Shown: positions 8,039 to 15,659 of the stretch, one piece after another
How the letters are laid out: each line of letters opens with the position of its first letter
How positions within the stretch are numbered: position 1 is the stretch's first letter
Assembly: GCA_944385065.1 (NCBI GenBank)
Contig: CALWVX010000001.1
Coordinates: 1-36,750 of the forward strand
DNA: 36,750 nt
Source of the DNA: an uncultured Oscillospiraceae bacterium
GTDB lineage: Bacteria; Bacillota; Clostridia; Oscillospirales; Oscillospiraceae
Direction of reading: 5' to 3'
Program-made: the position numbers and the translations under genes
The notes under the pieces: generated by a model
Told to the model about the DNA's origin: nothing
What the model saw: the letters and a program-made list of their open reading frames with translations, nothing else
Database searches by the model: none

Positions 8039-9072
8039 AGGGCATCCGCCTCCTCTCCAATTCCCAGCACAAAGGCGGACAGAAGCCCGGCCGTGTTCTC
8101 CAGATCGTCCCGATGAACGGTCTCTATGGGGGTGTGCATATACCGAAGAGGAATGGACAGCACCGCCGTGGCCACCCCCTCCCGGCTGATCTGCAGAGGC
8201 CAGCCGTTGGTGCCGCTGGAACCCGCCATCACCTCGTACTGGACGGGCAGCTCCAGTTCCCTGGCCTTCTGTTCCATGCGCCGGGCCATCCACCTGGTGC
8301 AGTTGGGACCCAGGCCGATCACCGGCCCCTTTCCCAGTGGGAAAGTCTTGTCCTTGGGCGCATCCGGGGAGTCCCCGTGGGTCACGTCCACCGCCACGCA
8401 CATCTGCGGCGCAATGGCATAAGCGGCCGTCACAGCGCCGGTGCTGTGGGTCTCCTCCTGGGTGGAGCCCAGAAAGTACACGTCCACATCCAGCTGCTTT
8501 CCGCTCAGACGCTGCGCCGTATCCAGCAGCACGGCAAAGCCGGCCCGGTCGTCCAGCGCTTTTCCGCACAGCAGCTTGTCCCCCAGCCGGCTGCATCCGC
8601 CCTGGTAGACCGCCGGGGTCCCAATGGGAATCCGGCGCTGGGCCTCCTCCTGGGAAAGCCCCACATCCAGGTACAATTCCCGAATGGGGATAGACCGGTC
8701 CATCTCCTCCCGGGTCTGGATGTGGGGAGGCAGGCAGGCCACCACACCCGGTATGGGGGGATCGGTGAGAAGCAGCACCTCCCGGTCCGGGAGCATTCTG
8801 GAGTCCACTCCCCCCAATGGGGCAAAGCGCAGGAACCCGTCCTGCCAGCCGGTCACGATCAGTCCGATCTCGTCCAGATGGGCGTCCAGCAGCAGCCGCT
8901 TTGCCCCCGGTTTCCCGCATCGGCGCACGCCCACCAGGGTACCCATCTTGTCGATATACGCCTCATCCACCCAGGGGCGCAGGAGCGCCAGGGCCGCCTG
9001 AGCGGCCCTGGCCTCAAATCCGCTGGGCGCGGGAACCGCGCACAGCTGCTGTAAAATCTCCGTGTAGTCCAA
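8035..9072 (-). CDS. M42 family metallopeptidase (first of three tandem copies)
   Basis: A 345-residue M42 aminopeptidase directly downstream of murD. Ligands and catalytic residues: His in LLDAHLDEIGLIV, Asp in KALDDRAGFA, Glu-Glu in GSTQEETHSTG, Asp in VDVTHGDSPD, and His in RYMHTPIE. The frame is open up to a TTG at 9096. The TTG at 9072 is preferred because GGAGGA (9080-9085) lies 7 bases upstream of it, whereas nothing like a ribosome-binding site precedes 9096. It overlaps the next peptidase gene by 4 bases (GTGA). The spacing to murD, 28 bases, suggests one transcript driven from the promoter at 10524-10552. Confidence 0.94.
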   Translation of the reverse strand: MDYTEILQQLCAVPAPSGFEARAAQAALALLRPWVDEAYIDKMGTLVGVRRCGKPGAKRLLLDAHLDEIGLIVTGWQDGFLRFAPLGGVDSRMLPDREVLLLTDPPIPGVVACLPPHIQTREEMDRSIPIRELYLDVGLSQEEAQRRIPIGTPAVYQGGCSRLGDKLLCGKALDDRAGFAVLLDTAQRLSGKQLDVDVYFLGSTQEETHSTGAVTAAYAIAPQMCVAVDVTHGDSPDAPKDKTFPLGKGPVIGLGPNCTRWMARRMEQKARELELPVQYEVMAGSSGTNGWPLQISREGVATAVLSIPLRYMHTPIETVHRDDLENTAGLLSAFVLGIGEEADAL

Positions 9073-9100
9073 AGAAGGTTCCTCCAGCCGGTTCAATCTG

Positions 9101-10486
9101 TTACAGCTTGTTCACCATATCCTTGAAGGCCTCTCCCCGCTCCATGAAGTTTTTGAACTGGTCGAAGGCGGCACAGGCGGGAGACAGCACCACCACATCT
9201 CCGGGCTGCGCCGCGCTGTGGGCGGCGGCCACTGCGCCGGCCAGATCGGGAGCCTCCAGCACCACCAGGCCGCTGCCGGCATAGCCCTCGGCCCCCTCTA
9301 CCGCCGCCCGGATGGCCGGAGCGGTGGTCCCGTTGAGGACCAGAACCTTCACTTTTTTGACGATCTCTTCTCCCAGCTGTGCAAAGGGGACTCCCTTGTC
9401 ATATCCGCCGGCAATCAGAATCAGCTTCTGATCAAAGGAGTCCAGACACGCCATGGTGCGGGTGGGGCTGGTGCCGATGGAGTCGTTGTAGTATTTCACT
9501 CCGCCGATCTCCCGGACCAGCTCAATGCGGTGTTCCACCCCGGTGAACCGCTGGGCCACCGCCCGAACGCACTTGTCGGGCACAAGGCCGTCCACGGCGG
9601 CGATGGCCGCCATGTAATTTTCAATGTTGTGAACGCCGGGCAGGCGGATGTCGGACAGGGGGAGCACTTCCCGGCTGCCCATCTCATTGGTCAGCCAGAT
9701 GGTCTGATCCCGGAGATAGACCCCCTCCTCCAGCCGCTGCTTGCGGCTGAACAGCACCGCTCTGGCCGGGGCGGTCTTGGCCAGGGAGCGGGTGATGTCG
9801 TTGTCGTAGTTGAAGACGGCCACATCCCCCTCTCTCTGATGGGCAAAAATGTTGAGCTTGGCGGCGGTGTACTCCTCCATGGTGTGGTGATAGTCCAAAT
9901 GGTTGGGGGACAGGTTGGTAAACACCGCGATGTTGGGACTTTGTCCCATGGTCATCAGCTGGAAGGAGGACAGCTCCACCACCGCCACATCCTCCTGGGT
10001 CATGCCCGTCACATCGGGCAGAAGGGGCCGGCCGATGTTGCCGCCCAGATATACGTTGTATCCGGCTTCTTTCAAAAACTCGCTGATCAGGGTGGTGGTG
10101 GTGGTTTTCCCGTCGCTGCCGGTGACCCCGATGATTCTGCACGGGCACAGCTGGAAAAACAGTTCCATCTCTGAGGTGAGAATGCTTCCGTGCTGCAGGG
10201 CCTCCTGAATCTGGGGCGTGTTGGGGCTCAGGCCGGGGGTGCGGAAGATCACGTCAAACTTCGACAGACGGGACAGATAGTCCGGCCCCAGCTGAAGCCG
10301 GGCCCCCAGACTCTCCAGCTCACCGGCCAGGTCCTCCACCCGCTCCCGGGGAGCCTTGTCGCACACCGTGACCTTCACTCCGGCGCGCAGCATCATTCGG
10401 ATCAGCGGGGTATTGCTCACCCCCATGCCGATCACCGCAATGGATTTTCCTCTCAGGGACTCGAAATATTCTGTGACGGTGGACAT
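9101..10486 (-). CDS. murD: UDP-N-acetylmuramoyl-L-alanine--D-glutamate ligase MurD
   Basis: MurD adds D-glutamate to UDP-MurNAc-L-Ala, the second amino-acid step of peptidoglycan precursor synthesis in the cytoplasm, using ATP. The 461-residue protein has the N-terminal Rossmann-like domain (KSIAVIGMGVSNTPLI), the Mur ligase ATP-binding loop GVTGSDGKTTTTTLI, the FTNLSPNHLDYHHTMEEY segment, YYNDSIGTSPTRTMA, and a C-terminal domain with GGYDKGVPF and LSPACAAFDQFKNFMERGEAF. An in-frame ATG at 10504 exists, but GGAGGA sits 6 bases before the ATG at 10486, which gives a standard MurD N-terminus. Unusually it is not in a dcw cluster but precedes three M42 peptidase genes. Confidence 0.98.
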   Translation of the reverse strand: MSTVTEYFESLRGKSIAVIGMGVSNTPLIRMMLRAGVKVTVCDKAPRERVEDLAGELESLGARLQLGPDYLSRLSKFDVIFRTPGLSPNTPQIQEALQHGSILTSEMELFFQLCPCRIIGVTGSDGKTTTTTLISEFLKEAGYNVYLGGNIGRPLLPDVTGMTQEDVAVVELSSFQLMTMGQSPNIAVFTNLSPNHLDYHHTMEEYTAAKLNIFAHQREGDVAVFNYDNDITRSLAKTAPARAVLFSRKQRLEEGVYLRDQTIWLTNEMGSREVLPLSDIRLPGVHNIENYMAAIAAVDGLVPDKCVRAVAQRFTGVEHRIELVREIGGVKYYNDSIGTSPTRTMACLDSFDQKLILIAGGYDKGVPFAQLGEEIVKKVKVLVLNGTTAPAIRAAVEGAEGYAGSGLVVLEAPDLAGAVAAAHSAAQPGDVVVLSPACAAFDQFKNFMERGEAFKDMVNKL

Positions 10487-10523
10487 AGTGTGTCCTCCTT
10501 CCATCTTTTTCTTTCAGCGTTTC

Positions 10524-10552
10524 ATCATACCATACTCCCGTGGAAAATTCAA
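10524..10552 (-). promoter_or_regulatory. Sigma-A promoter for murD
   Basis: On the minus strand TTGAAT (10547-10552) and TATGAT (10524-10529) are exactly 17 bases apart. The predicted start point is near 10517, giving a leader of about 30 bases to the murD ATG with its GGAGGA site. It faces away from the rnpB promoter, so this 165-bp interval is a divergent promoter region. Confidence 0.78.
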
Positions 10553-10618
10553 TCAAAAACCGGGAAAGCTCCCCGGCGGAAGGGCAAAAGAAAATTTTTC
10601 GGATCACCCAACAAAGAT

Positions 10619-10647
10619 TTGACAGCGGCGCGGTTTTCCTGTATCAT
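10619..10647 (+). promoter_or_regulatory. Sigma-A promoter for rnpB
   Basis: A perfect -35 TTGACA (10619-10624) is followed 17 bases later by TATCAT (10642-10647). The start point predicted 7 bases on, at about 10654, coincides with the first base of the P1 helix of RNase P RNA, which supports both calls. Confidence 0.85.
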
Positions 10648-10653
10648 AATCGG

Positions 10654-11005
10654 GCAAGCGGGCTGGACAGCCGCGCGGGGAGGACGAAAGGACTCCCTGT
10701 GAGGAAAGTCCGGGCTCCACAGGGCAAGGATAACGGGTAACACCCGCCGGGGGCGACCCTAGGAAAAGTGCAACAGAAATAGACTACCGGCCTTCGGGCC
10801 GGAAAAGGTGGAAAGGTGAGGTAAGAGCTCACCCGATGGCTGGGAACAGCCCATCGCTGTAAACTCTATCCGGAGCAACGCCGTGGAGGGACATACAGGC
10901 CGGCCCGGCCGTCCCGGGGAGGCGGCTTGAGCGCGTCGGCAACGGCGCGTCGAGATAGATGGCTGTCTTAGATGACAGAACCCGGCTTACAGGCCCGCTT
11001 GCAAT
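10654..11005 (+). ncRNA. rnpB: RNase P RNA, bacterial type A
   Basis: This is the catalytic RNA of RNase P, which removes 5' leaders from pre-tRNAs. Closing helix P1 is formed by GCAAGCGGGC (10654-10663) and GCCCGCTTGC (10993-11002). The universally conserved core elements are present: GAGGAAAGTCCGGGCTCC near 10701, the ACAGAAATAGACTACCG block near 10774, and AGATAGATGGCTGTC followed by CAGAACCCGGCTTA near the 3' end. Overall length of about 350 nt fits type A, as in other Clostridia, rather than the Bacillus type B. It has its own promoter and a strong terminator and is divergent from murD. Confidence 0.97.
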
Positions 11006-11015
11006 TTTGAACGCG

Positions 11016-11050
11016 ACAGGCGCCCGTCAGGGCGCCTGTTTTCTGTTTCA
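11016..11050 (+). terminator. Rho-independent terminator of rnpB
   Basis: A perfect 10-bp stem, ACAGGCGCCC / GGGCGCCTGT (11016-11025 with 11030-11039), has a GTCA loop and is followed by TTTTCTGTTTC. It lies about 12 bases after the end of the RNase P RNA. Confidence 0.92.
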
Positions 11051-11210
11051 GCAGCTGTCCGGAACACTCCTTTCCCCCAAATAAAAAAATTTTTGGTCTT
11101 CCTGCAATAAAACCACCTCCCGGAGCATTTCCTAGTCAGAACGGCAAATGATAGATCTGCTCAGCCGGTAAAACAAAAAAGAAACAATTTAGGAAAGCGA
11201 GGAACTTCCC

Positions 11211-12212
11211 ATGAAAAAGATTCACATTGCCGCCGCCCTGGCCCTGACCAGCTGCATGGTAATCGGCGCGGCCGCCGTCTCCGCCACGCCCCAGAACGTC
11301 ACCGCCACTTTCCGCCCCGATGTGACGGTTCAGGTGAATGGAACCGATTATGTGATCCGGGACACCAACGGTGCCCGGGTGGCTCCCCTGATCTATAACG
11401 GGACCACTTACCTGCCCCTGTCCACCATGGGTCAGATTCTGGGCGTTCAGGTCTCCTGGGACGCCGCCACGCAGACTGTAGTTGTCACCGATCAGGGCGG
11501 TCCCAGCACCACCTCCGGCCTGATCGGCGAGGATCGGGCCCGCCAGATCGCCCTGAACCACGCCGGAATCAGCGCCGGACAGGCCAACTTCCTGTGGGTC
11601 AAGCTGGACTGGGACGACGGGCGTCAGGTGTACGAGGTGGAGTTCTACAGCGGCAACACGGAGTACGATTATGAGATCGACGCGTCCACCGGTGAGATCC
11701 GCAGCTATGACTTTGATATTGAAAATTATGCCATCCCCTCCGCCGGGACCGGTTCCGGCACCGGTACCACCGGTCTGATCAGCGAGACGCGGGCCCAGGA
11801 GATCGCGCTGAACCACGCCGGCGTATCCGCCAGCCAGGCCAGTTTTGTCCGGGCCAAGCTGGACCGGGACGACGGACGCCAGGTGTATGATGTGGATTTC
11901 TACAGCGGAAATACCGAGTATGACTATGAGATCGACGCGGTAACCGGCGAGATCCGCAGCTATGACCACGACATCGAGAACTACACCATCCCCTCCGGCT
12001 CTGCCTCCGGGGACTATATCACCCAGGAGCAGGCCCGCCAGCTGGCCCAGGACCGGGCTCCCAACGCCACGCTGTACGGACTGCACTTTGAGTACGATGA
12101 CGGCAGGGCCGTCTATGAGGGCACCCTCCGGGAGGGCCGTATGGAGTACGAGTTCACGATCGACGCCGTCACCGGCAGCTTCCTGCAGTGGGAGCAGGAC
12201 TGGGACGACTGA
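11211..12212 (+). CDS. Secreted stalk-domain protein with three PepSY-type repeats
   Basis: The only protein gene on the plus strand. The 333-residue product begins with a signal peptide (MKKIHIAAALALTSCMVIGA, cleavage probably near AVSA/TPQ). A copper-amine-oxidase N-terminal ('stalk') domain follows, with VQVNGTDY, IYNGTTYLPL and ILGVQVSWDAATQTVVV (about residues 38-97). After it come three PepSY-like units. Units 1 (about 103-175) and 2 (about 186-258) are close copies, sharing ALNHAG, DDGRQVY, FYSGNTEYDYEIDA and TGEIRSYD; unit 3 (about 263-330) is diverged. PepSY domains are thought to inhibit proteases or bind at the cell surface; the role here is unknown. It is acidic and ends in EQDWDD. 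GCGAGGAA precedes the ATG; no convincing promoter is seen in 11051-11210. Confidence 0.9.
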   Translation: MKKIHIAAALALTSCMVIGAAAVSATPQNVTATFRPDVTVQVNGTDYVIRDTNGARVAPLIYNGTTYLPLSTMGQILGVQVSWDAATQTVVVTDQGGPSTTSGLIGEDRARQIALNHAGISAGQANFLWVKLDWDDGRQVYEVEFYSGNTEYDYEIDASTGEIRSYDFDIENYAIPSAGTGSGTGTTGLISETRAQEIALNHAGVSASQASFVRAKLDRDDGRQVYDVDFYSGNTEYDYEIDAVTGEIRSYDHDIENYTIPSGSASGDYITQEQARQLAQDRAPNATLYGLHFEYDDGRAVYEGTLREGRMEYEFTIDAVTGSFLQWEQDWDD

Positions 12213-12240
12213 GCTGCGACTGGGTTCCCACAATGCACAC

Positions 12241-12271
12241 ACGGGGAGAGCGGTTTCCGCTCTCCCCGTTC
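12241..12271 (+). terminator. Hairpin terminator after the PepSY gene
   Basis: ACGGGGAGAGCGG (12241-12253) pairs with CCGCTCTCCCCGT (12257-12269) around a TTT loop. The stem is strong, but the following TCCCTGTTCTGT is only moderately T-rich. It lies 28 bases past the stop codon. Confidence 0.65.
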
Positions 12272-12308
12272 CCTGTTCTGTCGGCATGCCCCACCGGATG
12301 AGACCACA

Positions 12309-12335
12309 TGCGCCCCCACCTTTGGCGGGGGCGCA
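12309..12335. terminator. Hairpin between convergent genes
   Basis: TGCGCCCCC (12309-12317) pairs with GGGGGCGCA (12327-12335). It lies 12 bases past the spoIVA stop on the minus strand and between two convergent genes. Neither side has a run of T, so terminator function is likely from position rather than from the tail. Confidence 0.45.
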
Positions 12336-12347
12336 CGTCTGCGTTCT

Positions 12348-13826
12348 TTACAGGATGATACAAATGAGCCCGCCGGACCCCTCGTTGATAATCCGCTGGA
12401 GCGTCTCCCGCAGTTTGACCCGGGCATCCTGAGGCATGCGCTTGATCTTGGCGTTCAGGTCCTCGTTGACCAGTTCGTGGAGGGATTTTCCAAAAATATT
12501 GGCCTCCCAGATTTTGCTGGAATCCCCCTCGTATTCCTGAAGCAGATAGTGGATCATGTCCTCGCTCTGCTTTTCTCCCCCCACAATGGGAGATACCTCG
12601 GTCTCAATGTCGGCCCGGATCATATGGATGGAGGGCGCGCTCGCTTTCAGTCGGACCCCGTACCGTCCCCCCTGCTTCATGATTTCGGGCTCCTCCAGCA
12701 CCAGGGACTCGATGGGAGGCACCACAATGCCGTATCCTGTCTCCTCCACCTCCTTCAGGGCGTCGGCTACCTTGTCGTACTCCTTTTTCACCCCGGCCAG
12801 CTGGGTAAGCAGCGCCATCAGGTCCCCGTCATCCCCGATCTGGAACCCGGACTGCTGGGACAGGGTGTCGTAGAACAGCTTTCGGGGCAGTTCCAGCACC
12901 GCCGAGGATACCCCGGTCCCCAGGTCGATCGCGGTCACCCGGGCGGAATTCACCTCCTCGCAGCTCTGAAAGGAGGCCACCGCGCTCTCCACATCCCGAA
13001 TGCGGCGCAGCTCACCCGTCCCCTCCCGGATCGCAGCATACAAAGCGGCTTTGATGGGGTGCTCCTGGGGAAGCGCATCCACCCAGGGCGGCAGAAACAG
13101 GTCCAACTCCTTGACCGGAAACTCGTAAAGCACATCTTTCAGGATCTCATAAATTTCTTCCTGTCCCAGCTCCAGACAGTTTACCGCCACACAGGTCACG
13201 TCGTAGCGCTGGGCGATGTCCGACCGAATGGCCCGGGCCCGTTCGCTGCCCGGATCGGCGCAGTTGAGGAGGACGACAAAGGGCTTTCCCAGCTCCCGCA
13301 GCTCGGAAATCACCCGCTCCTCCGCCTCCAGATAATCCTCCCGGGGAATATCGGTGATCGTGCCGTCCGTGGTGACCACAATCCCGATGGTGGAGTGCTC
13401 CGAAATGACCTTCCGGGTGCCGATTTCCGCCGCTTCCGCCATGGGAATTTCATGGTCAAACCAGGGAGTGGTGACCATCCGCTCCGTCTCCCCCTCCATC
13501 TGCCCGGCGGCCCCGGGGACCAGATAGCCCACGCAGTCGATCATCCGCATCTGGAAGGCGGCGCCCCCCTCCACGGTTACCGTCACCGCCTCCTCCGGAA
13601 CGAATTTGGGCTCCGCCGTCATGATAGTCCGGCCGGAACCGCTCTGGGGAAGCTCATCCCGGGCCCGCTCCCTGCGGTAGACGTTTTCAATATTGGGGAT
13701 GACCATGGTCTCCATAAACCGCTTGATGAAGGTGGACTTCCCGGTGCGCACCGGCCCCACCACGCCGATGTAGATGTCGCCCTCGGTGCGCAGGGCGATG
13801 TCCTCATAGATTTTCCGATCTTCCAT
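12348..13826 (-). CDS. spoIVA: Stage IV sporulation protein A (coat morphogenetic ATPase)
   Basis: SpoIVA is an ATPase made in the mother cell that polymerises on the outer forespore membrane to form the base of the spore coat, recruited by SpoVM. The 492-residue protein is the same length as the B. subtilis one. The Walker A loop GPVRTGKS is at residues 24-31 (lysine at 30), followed by TFIKRFMETMVIPNI, and the C-terminal region ends MPQDARVKLRETLQRIINEGSGGLICIIL, as is typical. A longer frame reaches back to 13940, but the ATG at 13826 has GGAGGAG about 8 bases upstream and gives the family N-terminus. It is the third gene of a spoVM-sipL-spoIVA cluster and has its own likely sigma-E promoter. 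Confidence 0.98.
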   Translation of the reverse strand: MEDRKIYEDIALRTEGDIYIGVVGPVRTGKSTFIKRFMETMVIPNIENVYRRERARDELPQSGSGRTIMTAEPKFVPEEAVTVTVEGGAAFQMRMIDCVGYLVPGAAGQMEGETERMVTTPWFDHEIPMAEAAEIGTRKVISEHSTIGIVVTTDGTITDIPREDYLEAEERVISELRELGKPFVVLLNCADPGSERARAIRSDIAQRYDVTCVAVNCLELGQEEIYEILKDVLYEFPVKELDLFLPPWVDALPQEHPIKAALYAAIREGTGELRRIRDVESAVASFQSCEEVNSARVTAIDLGTGVSSAVLELPRKLFYDTLSQQSGFQIGDDGDLMALLTQLAGVKKEYDKVADALKEVEETGYGIVVPPIESLVLEEPEIMKQGGRYGVRLKASAPSIHMIRADIETEVSPIVGGEKQSEDMIHYLLQEYEGDSSKIWEANIFGKSLHELVNEDLNAKIKRMPQDARVKLRETLQRIINEGSGGLICIIL

Positions 13827-13964
13827 TTGTAACTCCTCCTTCGGCCGCCCGAGCCGGTTTGTTTCCCGAGTCCCAATTTGCTTGTATGCCCGGTCCCCCG
13901 CAGAGCGGGCGCGGCCGGAGCGGGATCCCGCCGCGGGCACAGCGTGAACTGGGTGTTTCCCTAT

Positions 13965-13994
13965 ATTGTATTGGGATAAGCCGTGGGATATGCC
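13965..13994 (-). promoter_or_regulatory. Candidate sigma-E promoter for spoIVA
   Basis: On the minus strand GGCATATC (13987-13994) and AATACAAT (13965-13972) are 14 bases apart. This matches the B. subtilis sigma-E pattern (-35 near KMATATT, -10 CATACAMT) at most positions. It would give a leader of about 130 bases, which contains a perfect 12-bp palindrome, GCGGGATCCCGC (13920-13931). SpoIVA is a sigma-E product in Bacillus and Clostridioides, so the match is biologically sensible, but it was found by eye. Confidence 0.5.
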
Positions 13995-14021
13995 CGGCGG
14001 AGCAAATTCCCCCGGGCAGGC

Positions 14022-14050
14022 GAAGAGCGGGGGTTTTGCCCCCGCTCTTC
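14022..14050 (-). terminator. Hairpin directly after sipL
   Basis: A perfect 12-bp stem, GAAGAGCGGGGG / CCCCCGCTCTTC (14022-14033 with 14039-14050), with a 5-base loop starts 2 bases after the sipL stop. There is no T-run on the minus strand. It may separate the sipL message from spoIVA, which has its own promoter candidate further on. Confidence 0.5.
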
Positions 14051-14051
14051 T

Positions 14052-15575
14052 TTACCGCACACTGGGGATCAGCAGCATCCGCCCCAGCGGCGGAGTATCC
14101 TCCTCCAGTTCGTTGGCCTGGAGAATCTGATCGGTCGTGGTGCCATAGGCCTTGGCAATGTCCCACAGGCTCTCTCCGGGAGAGGCCAGACGCAATACCA
14201 CCGAGGGCCGCTCCCCCTCTCCGGCGCAGCGGGGGGAGCTCAGCTTGGCCGCAGTCACCATAGGAACCGCCTGACACTGGGTGATCAGACAGTGGAAGTC
14301 CACCGTAAACCGGGCCTCCACGCCGCCTGCGGCGGGAGCGGCAAACACCTCCCCGGGGCAGGCACACCGGCAGCGGCAGCGGCCTCCCTCCGGACAATCC
14401 AGCCGACAGCTCACCGGCAGAGACCGCCGGACACACTGTACAGCTCCATTTTCATCCAGATACAGCACCGTCAGCTCCGCCTGTACCGTCAGGACCAGTT
14501 CGTTTCCCTCCCGGCTTTGAAGCACCTGGCCCAGGGCCAGACGGCTGTCCGCCACAGCCCGGACCATCTCCCCCGTCTCAACCAGCTCCCGCACCGTCTG
14601 GGGCCGCACCGACCGCTCCACCAGACGGCACAGGGGATGGGGCTGGCTGTCCGCCTCCATCTGAAAGGCGGTGCTGTACAGGTCCCTCAGAAGGGTAACC
14701 GGTCTGGCACGCCGTACCTGAGCCTGAGCCAAAAGCTCCAGGGTCAAGTCAGCCTGTCTGCCGTCTCCGTCCGGCTCCCACTGAAATGCGGCCACCTCCA
14801 CCCCAACCTGGCAGTCGGCGTCCTCCTCTGCTTCCGTCACCTCCATGACCTGGGAGAAGGGCAGAGATTCATGGCTGGCCGACAGACCGCCCTCCGGCTC
14901 CTGCAGCAGAAGGTCTGTCTCCACCGCCCCCTTGAAAATCAGCTTTCCCCCGATCAGCTTGCTCTCCCCGCATACCGGCTGAACCCGAATGGCCAGGAGC
15001 TGGGGCGGATCACCGGCTCCGTTTTGAAGCCGAATCTGGTCCGAAAATGTAAAGGGTTTTTCCTGCACAGAGCAGAGCTGATAATCCTCCCCCTGGTACT
15101 GCCGCTGGCACACCGAACCCTCCTCCGGGTTGGTAACCCCTTTGACCAGGGTCTGTTCCACAGGCTGACAGGCAGTGATGTCCACCGCCAAGTCCACCCG
15201 CAGCAGCACCTTTCTGGGATTCAGCGCCCGTGCTTCCGCCTGGCGCAGCCGGGGGCTGGCCAGCACTGTTCCGGCCTCTGTAAGGCCGGGGGCCTGGGCC
15301 TGACAGGTAAAGGGCAGCCCCACCTCCATCCGCCGCAGGCCTCCGGCCCCTTCCGGCTGGTACAGCAGGACGGCCCGCACCATTCCCGTCACCTGGGCCG
15401 TCCCCTCCCGTGCCTGCTTGCCGCTGAGGGTGGCCTGACCGCATACATCCACGATGCGGGCAATGTCCGGGCAGGCATCGGGCACAATGCTCTCCAGAGT
15501 CTCCTCCTGGCACAGGGTGACCTCGGCCACCGTCTCATAGCCCACCTGGGCGTCTCGTTCCAAATCCAGTTCCAT
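14052..15575 (-). CDS. sipL: SipL-like SPOCS (DUF3794) and LysM spore coat protein
   Basis: The 507-residue protein has an N-terminal region with the DUF3794/SPOCS hallmarks (LCQEETLESIVPDACPDIARIVDVCGQATLSGKQ-type segment at about residues 21-54). Further SPOCS-like blocks follow in the middle (CQPVEQTLVKGVTN, GESKLIGGKLIFKGAVETDLL and a later ALGQVLQSREG / VQAELTVLYLDENG). A single LysM domain is at the very C-terminus (SPGESLWDIAKAYGTTTDQI, about 465-505). This architecture and length are those of Clostridioides difficile SipL, which binds SpoIVA through its LysM domain and ties the coat to the forespore; it is the functional counterpart of Bacillus SpoVID. The neighbours support this strongly, since spoIVA is next downstream and spoVM next upstream. 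The ATG at 15575 has GGAG in range. Confidence 0.92.
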   Translation of the reverse strand: MELDLERDAQVGYETVAEVTLCQEETLESIVPDACPDIARIVDVCGQATLSGKQAREGTAQVTGMVRAVLLYQPEGAGGLRRMEVGLPFTCQAQAPGLTEAGTVLASPRLRQAEARALNPRKVLLRVDLAVDITACQPVEQTLVKGVTNPEEGSVCQRQYQGEDYQLCSVQEKPFTFSDQIRLQNGAGDPPQLLAIRVQPVCGESKLIGGKLIFKGAVETDLLLQEPEGGLSASHESLPFSQVMEVTEAEEDADCQVGVEVAAFQWEPDGDGRQADLTLELLAQAQVRRARPVTLLRDLYSTAFQMEADSQPHPLCRLVERSVRPQTVRELVETGEMVRAVADSRLALGQVLQSREGNELVLTVQAELTVLYLDENGAVQCVRRSLPVSCRLDCPEGGRCRCRCACPGEVFAAPAAGGVEARFTVDFHCLITQCQAVPMVTAAKLSSPRCAGEGERPSVVLRLASPGESLWDIAKAYGTTTDQILQANELEEDTPPLGRMLLIPSVR

Positions 15576-15659
15576 GGTCTCCGCTCCCTTTTGTCATGAT
15601 CTGATCGTCCGGTTTCCGGCTTGGTCACATGATATGCGGGCGGAGCCCTATGTATGCCG

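Noticed and set aside
7010..8920. A single 636-codon frame covering the second M42 peptidase and much of the first
   Set aside because: Only the last 342 codons look like protein. The upstream part is Gly/Pro/Arg-rich antisense-type composition in a wrong frame of the first M42 gene, and the GTG at 8038 forms a GTGA overlap.
11136..12287. A 383-codon minus-strand frame opposite the PepSY-repeat gene
   Set aside because: The plus-strand product has a signal peptide, a stalk domain and PepSY repeats; the minus frame only mirrors the repeats as Gly/Val/Asp-rich text.
12241..12335. Two hairpins as a possible small RNA or CRISPR-like repeat
   Set aside because: The stems are unrelated to each other, lie between convergent genes and are simply explained as terminators.
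15648..15656. CATACATA just after the spoVM stop as a sigma-E promoter for sipL
   Set aside because: The -10 fits, but no -35-like element lies at the right distance, so it is not listed as a feature.
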